Source: CAZLMW01 sp964560875 (GTDB lineage Bacteria > Myxococcota_A > UBA9042). Taken from it: a DNA stretch of 22,736 bases. Of the stretch, positions 22,532 to 22,736 are shown one piece after another; position 1 is the first letter of the stretch; each line of letters begins with the position of its first letter. The DNA lies in assembly GCA_964560875.1 (NCBI GenBank), contig CAZLMW010000124.1, forward strand, positions 1 through 22,736. Reading direction: 5' to 3'. The notes under the pieces were generated by a model. That model did no database searches. It saw only the letters and a program-made list of their open reading frames with translations, and was not told the DNA's origin. Both the position numbers and the translations under genes were made by a program.

Positions 22532-22736
22532 ATGATGAAGACGCTCAAGAAGCGCGGCAATAGTTACGCATTGATGATCGACAAAGCGCTGATGCAACAG
22601 CTGAACGTCGGCCCGGAGACGCGGCTGCAGGTCGTCGTCAGCAACGGCTCGCTGATCGTGACGCCAGAGCGGGTGGGGCTCGGCCAGATCGGATCGGAGT
22701 TGTTCGGACGTGAGCGTCGCCGCACTCATCGGCAAT
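22532..22736 (+). CDS. AbrB/MazE-type antitoxin, partial at window end
   Basis: 68 codons are visible and the frame is open to the window edge. The protein begins MMKTLKKRGNSYALMIDKAL, followed by MQQLNVGPETRLQV and SNGSLIVTPE. This is the swapped-hairpin SpoVT/AbrB fold of MazE-type antitoxins, almost complete. Two ATGs are possible: GGGGA (22523-22527) is 4 nt before 22532 and 7 nt before 22535, so 22535 may be the real start. The gene lies behind a promoter with a large palindrome, as expected for an autoregulated antitoxin. Such proteins are usually followed by a toxin gene (MazF, Doc or other), which would lie just beyond the window. Confidence 0.8.
   Translation, partial: MMKTLKKRGNSYALMIDKALMQQLNVGPETRLQVVVSNGSLIVTPERVGLGQIGSELFGRERRRTHRQ

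Overview
The window is high-GC DNA in which every gene I can support lies on the plus strand. I see no rRNA, tRNA, CRISPR array or insertion sequence. The protein repertoire suggests a predatory or social-type deltaproteobacterial lineage (Myxococcota or a Bradymonadia-like group). The clues are a eukaryote-like Ser/Thr kinase fused to a beta-propeller, a histone-deacetylase-family protein, a GreA/GreB-like factor of the myxobacterial type, and several lipoproteins whose Cys is followed by long Ser/Gly or Asp-Thr-Ser-Val-Pro linkers. This placement is inference; no marker gene is present.

Layout. 234-2966 is a large lipoprotein with a von Willebrand A domain and a C-terminal choice-of-anchor-L-like domain. 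3050-6010 is the kinase/propeller/coiled-coil protein. 6072-6420 looks like the remnant of another lipoprotein, and 6421-7770 is a lipoprotein with carboxypeptidase-regulatory-like beta-sandwich domains, followed by an 18-bp tandem repeat. 7945-10401 is a two-gene unit: a CPBP-like membrane protein with degenerate motifs and an HDAC-like deacetylase with an unexplained C-terminal half. 10482-14152 is a tight run for the cell envelope: a beta-helix lipoprotein, a basic secreted protein with two TonB-C/AgmX-like repeats, and a MepA-like peptidase lipoprotein split by a one-base loss in a poly-C run. 14255-14884 is a chalcone-isomerase-fold exported protein. 14978-18580 is a fused hydantoinase/5-oxoprolinase (HyuA+HyuB).

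From 18590 to 20291 the character changes. Pieces of at least four genes are spliced end to end: the 3' part of an ArsI/CadI-like dioxygenase, the 5' part of a SigZ-like sigma factor, the last 38 codons of a DUF4212 symporter small subunit, and a sodium:solute symporter that has lost its middle. Two natural TGATG stop/start overlaps survive, so the order probably reflects two ancestral operons collapsed by deletions. An apparently intact GreA/GreB-like gene follows at 20304-20792.

The right end carries two candidate toxin-antitoxin or defence modules. The first is an XRE regulator and a DUF6036/AbiEii-like nucleotidyltransferase with a 4-nt overlap (21168-22216). It is driven by a sigma70-like promoter that appears to give a leaderless mRNA and whose -10 sits inside a palindrome. 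The second is an AbrB/MazE-type antitoxin that runs off the end (from 22532), preceded by a -10 element inside a 25-bp palindrome. Both look autoregulated. These modules, their operators and the deletion mosaic beside them are the most interesting part of the window.
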